Assembly (NCBI GenBank): GCA_021836665.1
Contig: JAKBHQ010000291.1
Span: forward strand, 1 to 7,555
DNA: 7,555 nt
Source of the DNA: Thermoplasmata archaeon
GTDB lineage: Bacteria > Actinomycetota > Acidimicrobiia > Acidimicrobiales > Acidimicrobiaceae
Direction of reading: 5' to 3'
In this document: one piece after another, positions 5,859 to 7,555 of the stretch
How positions within the stretch are numbered: the stretch's first letter is position 1
Layout of the letters: every line of letters starts with the position of its first letter
Translations under genes and position numbers: made by a program
Notes under the pieces: generated by a model
Database searches by the model: none
What the model was told of the DNA's origin: nothing
The model's input: only the letters and a program-made list of their open reading frames with translations

Positions 5859-7119
5859 CCTGCTCAGAGCTCCCCGCTACAGCTTCAAATACCATCGACC
5901 TTGCAGATTCAAAAATCTCGTGCGGCGAGAGCTCGCTTGTCAGTTCGGATCTAAGCTCAATTGGAACCCTTAAAAGAGCCTTATGGATGCGGTCTAGTAC
6001 CAATTGGTCAAGGTCCTGGCTCTCCATCTCGCTTGCTACGTCTTCGAGGGCTTGGGCAACTGCTGTAGTGAGGTATAGGTTTTTCAGTCCCAGATGGTCC
6101 TCGACCGATTCCAAGAATATTCTCCCGCCTTTTTGCCACAATCTACGATTCACAATCGAGGTAATTTCCTTCAGTTCTCCCTCGGTCAAACGTCTTGCAC
6201 CCCTGGTTCCGGTCAAGTTCAGCCGCAAGACCATTACTTCGTCAGAGGGCACCTCCTCTTCCAATTTTGAAATGTGCTCTATTAGCATCTCCTCATCTTC
6301 TTCAAATGCGCCCAATCCGTCGTCGCCATAGAGGTCGACGCTGCGCAGCTCGAATCTCACCTTTGCCAGGGGGACAAACTCGACTTCGCATTGACCGGAA
6401 TCCACCTTTACAAGTAGAGCTCCCTTCGGCCCCCTCTCCGAAGGTTTCATCGAGAGTCCTTGGGGGTTACCGGAATAGTTAATGAAAGTCCGACCTTCGC
6501 GCCTAATCATCCGGGTATGGATGTGTCCGAGGGCCCAGTACTGGTACCCTTTGGAGAGCAATGAGGTCGTCGTGGTGGGTGATTGCCCCTCGTGGAGTGG
6601 AGCGCCATCTAGGGAGCAATGTATCACCCCAATGTTATAGACACCCGGCTCGGCCTCTGGAAAATCCCGTGAAAGGTCTTCATTGACCCTCTTGGTCGGA
6701 AAACTCCTACCGACAAAGACCACCTCCTCTCCCGAGGCGCTCTGGAGTTTGAAAGTTTGAGGCTGATCCTTCGAAAATACATAAACTCCTTCGGGCGGCT
6801 CTGTCACTTCAGCAAGGAGATGTCCGACGTGGTCATGGTTTCCAAGCGCCACCAAGACATCGATGCCGGCTTCCACCAAGCGCACTAGCTGCTCCCTAAT
6901 CAGTCTGGCCGTCTTGGGATTGTTCTTCACGCCGTCATACACGTCTCCTGCGATAATAAAGAAATCGACCCGTTCGTAAATTGCTCTATCGCAGAGTGAT
7001 GAAAAAACGGCGAAAGTAGCCGATTCGAGAATTCCCCCGAGTCGATTGTCCATTCTCCTTAGTCCGGAGAAAGGCGTCCCCAAATGAAGATCGGAACAGT
7101 GGATAAAGCTAAATGCCAA
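5854..7119 (-). CDS. YhaO/SbcD/Mre11-family metallophosphoesterase (DNA exonuclease subunit)
   Basis: This is a calcineurin-like two-metal phosphoesterase of 421 residues with the motif set of Mre11/SbcD nucleases: SDLHLG (9-14; D10, H12), AGDVYDG (56-62; D58), LGNHDH (92-97; N94, H95), VIHCSLDG (165-172; H167) and LGHIHTR (197-203; H199, H201). These supply the two-Mn site that hydrolyses DNA ends in the family. The C-terminal ~170 residues are the capping and partner-binding part, with acidic and leucine-rich stretches (DDGLGAFEEDEEMLIEHISK region). The start is TTG 7119, because an in-frame TAG lies 18 nt upstream (7135-7137) and AAAGGGGAG (7124-7132) precedes it. The next Met is beyond the first metal motif. 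It overlaps the ATPase gene by 5 nt, implying coupled translation and a stoichiometric complex. The length and the membrane-hairpin ATPase partner fit YhaO/YhaN better than canonical SbcCD. The substrate is not evident from sequence. Confidence 0.92.
   Translation of the reverse strand: MAFSFIHCSDLHLGTPFSGLRRMDNRLGGILESATFAVFSSLCDRAIYERVDFFIIAGDVYDGVKNNPKTARLIREQLVRLVEAGIDVLVALGNHDHVGHLLAEVTEPPEGVYVFSKDQPQTFKLQSASGEEVVFVGRSFPTKRVNEDLSRDFPEAEPGVYNIGVIHCSLDGAPLHEGQSPTTTTSLLSKGYQYWALGHIHTRMIRREGRTFINYSGNPQGLSMKPSERGPKGALLVKVDSGQCEVEFVPLAKVRFELRSVDLYGDDGLGAFEEDEEMLIEHISKLEEEVPSDEVMVLRLNLTGTRGARRLTEGELKEITSIVNRRLWQKGGRIFLESVEDHLGLKNLYLTTAVAQALEDVASEMESQDLDQLVLDRIHKALLRVPIELRSELTSELSPHEIFESARSMVFEAVAGSSEQD
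5870..5875 (-). promoter_or_regulatory. Candidate ribosome binding site for the ATPase gene inside the nuclease gene end
   Basis: GGGGAG on the - strand lies 11 nt before the proposed ATT start at 5858 and 2 nt before the alternative CTG at 5867. The spacing favours ATT. The start region sits on the nuclease stop codon, so re-initiation by ribosomes finishing the nuclease could help use of a weak start codon. Confidence 0.45.
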
Positions 7120-7123
7120 AAAT

Positions 7124-7132
7124 CTCCCCTTT
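7124..7132 (-). promoter_or_regulatory. Ribosome binding site of the nuclease gene
   Basis: AAAGGGGAG on the - strand ends 4 nt before TTG 7119. It is purine-rich and close to the Shine-Dalgarno consensus; with the in-frame TAG at 7135-7137 it fixes the start. Confidence 0.65.
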
Positions 7133-7215
7133 CGCTAGCACGAATGACCTATCGGCACCATAACAAGGCCTGTCGATGCCCGCCTAGCGCAGTAGCGCGT
7201 CTTAGCCTGTACTCG

Positions 7216-7244
7216 GAGTTGGCAGAGCCAGCTATGCCAAACTC
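7216..7244 (-). repeat. Inverted repeat / hairpin in nuclease operon leader
   Basis: GAGTTGGCA (7216-7224) is the exact reverse complement of the other arm at 7235-7244 except for one bulged base (TGCCAA-A-CTC). The spacer is 10 nt, giving a 9-bp stem with a single bulge. No T-run follows on either strand. It may be an operator or a leader hairpin about 100 nt before the nuclease start. Confidence 0.5.
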
Positions 7245-7314
7245 CTCTTTGATCAAATGTCCCTTAACAAGAACACGGAAAGTTTGATGACTGCACAAAT
7301 TACCCTGACAAAAC

Positions 7315-7350
7315 TTGTCCTTTGAGCTAGGTTTGTCCTTTGAGCTAAAA
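7315..7350. repeat. Tandem direct repeat, two 18-bp units
   Basis: TTGTCCTTTGAGCTA occurs at 7315-7329 and again at 7333-7347. The 15-bp match is perfect, the period is 18 bp, and the last three bases of the units (GGT, AAA) differ. It lies about 200 bp upstream of the nuclease start and just downstream (on the - strand) of the terminator-like hairpin, where operator sites could sit. It could equally be a slippage duplication. Confidence 0.75.
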
Positions 7351-7411
7351 CAATCGTCCTGGTTCCAAGTCCTTAATTGGTCGATATTCACAAAGTTGGT
7401 GACCTGCTTCC

Positions 7412-7435
7412 AAAAACCCGAGCATAACTGCTCAG
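7412..7435 (-). terminator. Intrinsic-terminator-like hairpin, - strand
   Basis: Read on the - strand, CTGAGCA (7435-7429) and TGCTCGG (7424-7418) form a 7-bp stem with one T-G wobble and a GTTA loop, followed by GTTTTT (7417-7412). This is the classical stem plus U-tract layout. It would end a - strand transcript entering from beyond the right edge and insulate the nuclease/ATPase operon, whose promoter should then lie between about 7410 and 7133. Confidence 0.55.
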
Positions 7436-7521
7436 AATCCTTAGACTTATTCGCACACGGTTGATAAGAAATTTGGGTAACCAGCAACTCATGCACCTTG
7501 ACGCTCAGTTGCGCGGGAGAA

Positions 7522-7533
7522 CGTGCTAGCACG
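7522..7533. repeat. 12-bp perfect palindrome
   Basis: CGTGCTAGCACG is self-complementary over 12 bases. Its 10-base part GCTAGCACGA recurs at 7134-7143, just upstream of the nuclease ribosome binding site. It may be a protein binding site; no regulator family is recognised. Confidence 0.4.
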
Positions 7534-7555
7534 ATACGCCGAACTTCCCTATGAA

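Larger units (their letters stand above)
7120..7555. other. Region upstream of the nuclease/ATPase operon without a convincing gene
   Basis: About 436 bp. One - strand frame is open from the right edge (7553) to TAG at 7149-7151, about 134 codons, and could be the tail of a gene or a decayed one. However, it has no recognised family, an odd Cys/Ser/Lys/Gln-rich composition and weak coding codon bias, and it contains a terminator-like hairpin in its middle. The other two - strand frames stop at 7549-7551 and 7526-7528. The region holds a terminator-like hairpin (7412-7435), a tandem repeat (7315-7350), an inverted repeat (7216-7244) and palindromes at 7248-7257 and 7522-7533. It is most likely the end of an upstream - strand unit followed by the promoter/leader of the nuclease operon. 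Confidence 0.5.

Overview
The window looks like part of the chromosome of a bacterium with medium GC content (about half, by eye). The ThiG sequence, the ThiO/ThiS/ThiG/ThiD set and the heavy use of TTG starts fit Actinomycetota, perhaps the lower-GC Acidimicrobiia. That placement is an inference from protein flavour only; no rRNA or other marker is present.

The left part (1-2693, + strand) is a thiamin biosynthesis block. It holds the 3' end of thiO (glycine oxidase), thiS (sulfur carrier), thiG (thiazole synthase), a gene-free stretch of about 345 bp, and thiD (HMP/HMP-P kinase). ThiO supplies dehydroglycine, ThiS-COSH supplies sulfur, and ThiG condenses them with deoxyxylulose phosphate into the thiazole. 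ThiD makes the pyrimidine diphosphate that is joined to it. The thiG-thiD gap is not empty: it holds a 55-nt three-stem hairpin with THI-box-like words at its ends but no TPP-aptamer core.

The right part (2694-7119, - strand) is a two-gene operon running towards thiD. The first gene is a YhaO/SbcD/Mre11-type metallophosphoesterase. The second is a YhaN/SbcC/Rad50-type coiled-coil ATPase of about 1054 residues with two transmembrane segments in the middle of its coil and no zinc-hook CxxC. The ATPase's Walker A lies upstream of every ATG, GTG or TTG in its frame, so translation must begin at a rare codon, most likely ATT at 5858, overlapping the nuclease stop codon. thiD and the ATPase gene end tail to tail with no base between their stop codons.

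The last ~436 bp (7120-7555) carry no convincing gene. They hold an intrinsic-terminator-like hairpin on the - strand, a tandem 18-bp repeat, an inverted repeat and two short palindromes, probably the end of an upstream transcription unit plus the control region of the nuclease/ATPase operon. None of the five genes with a visible 5' end uses ATG.
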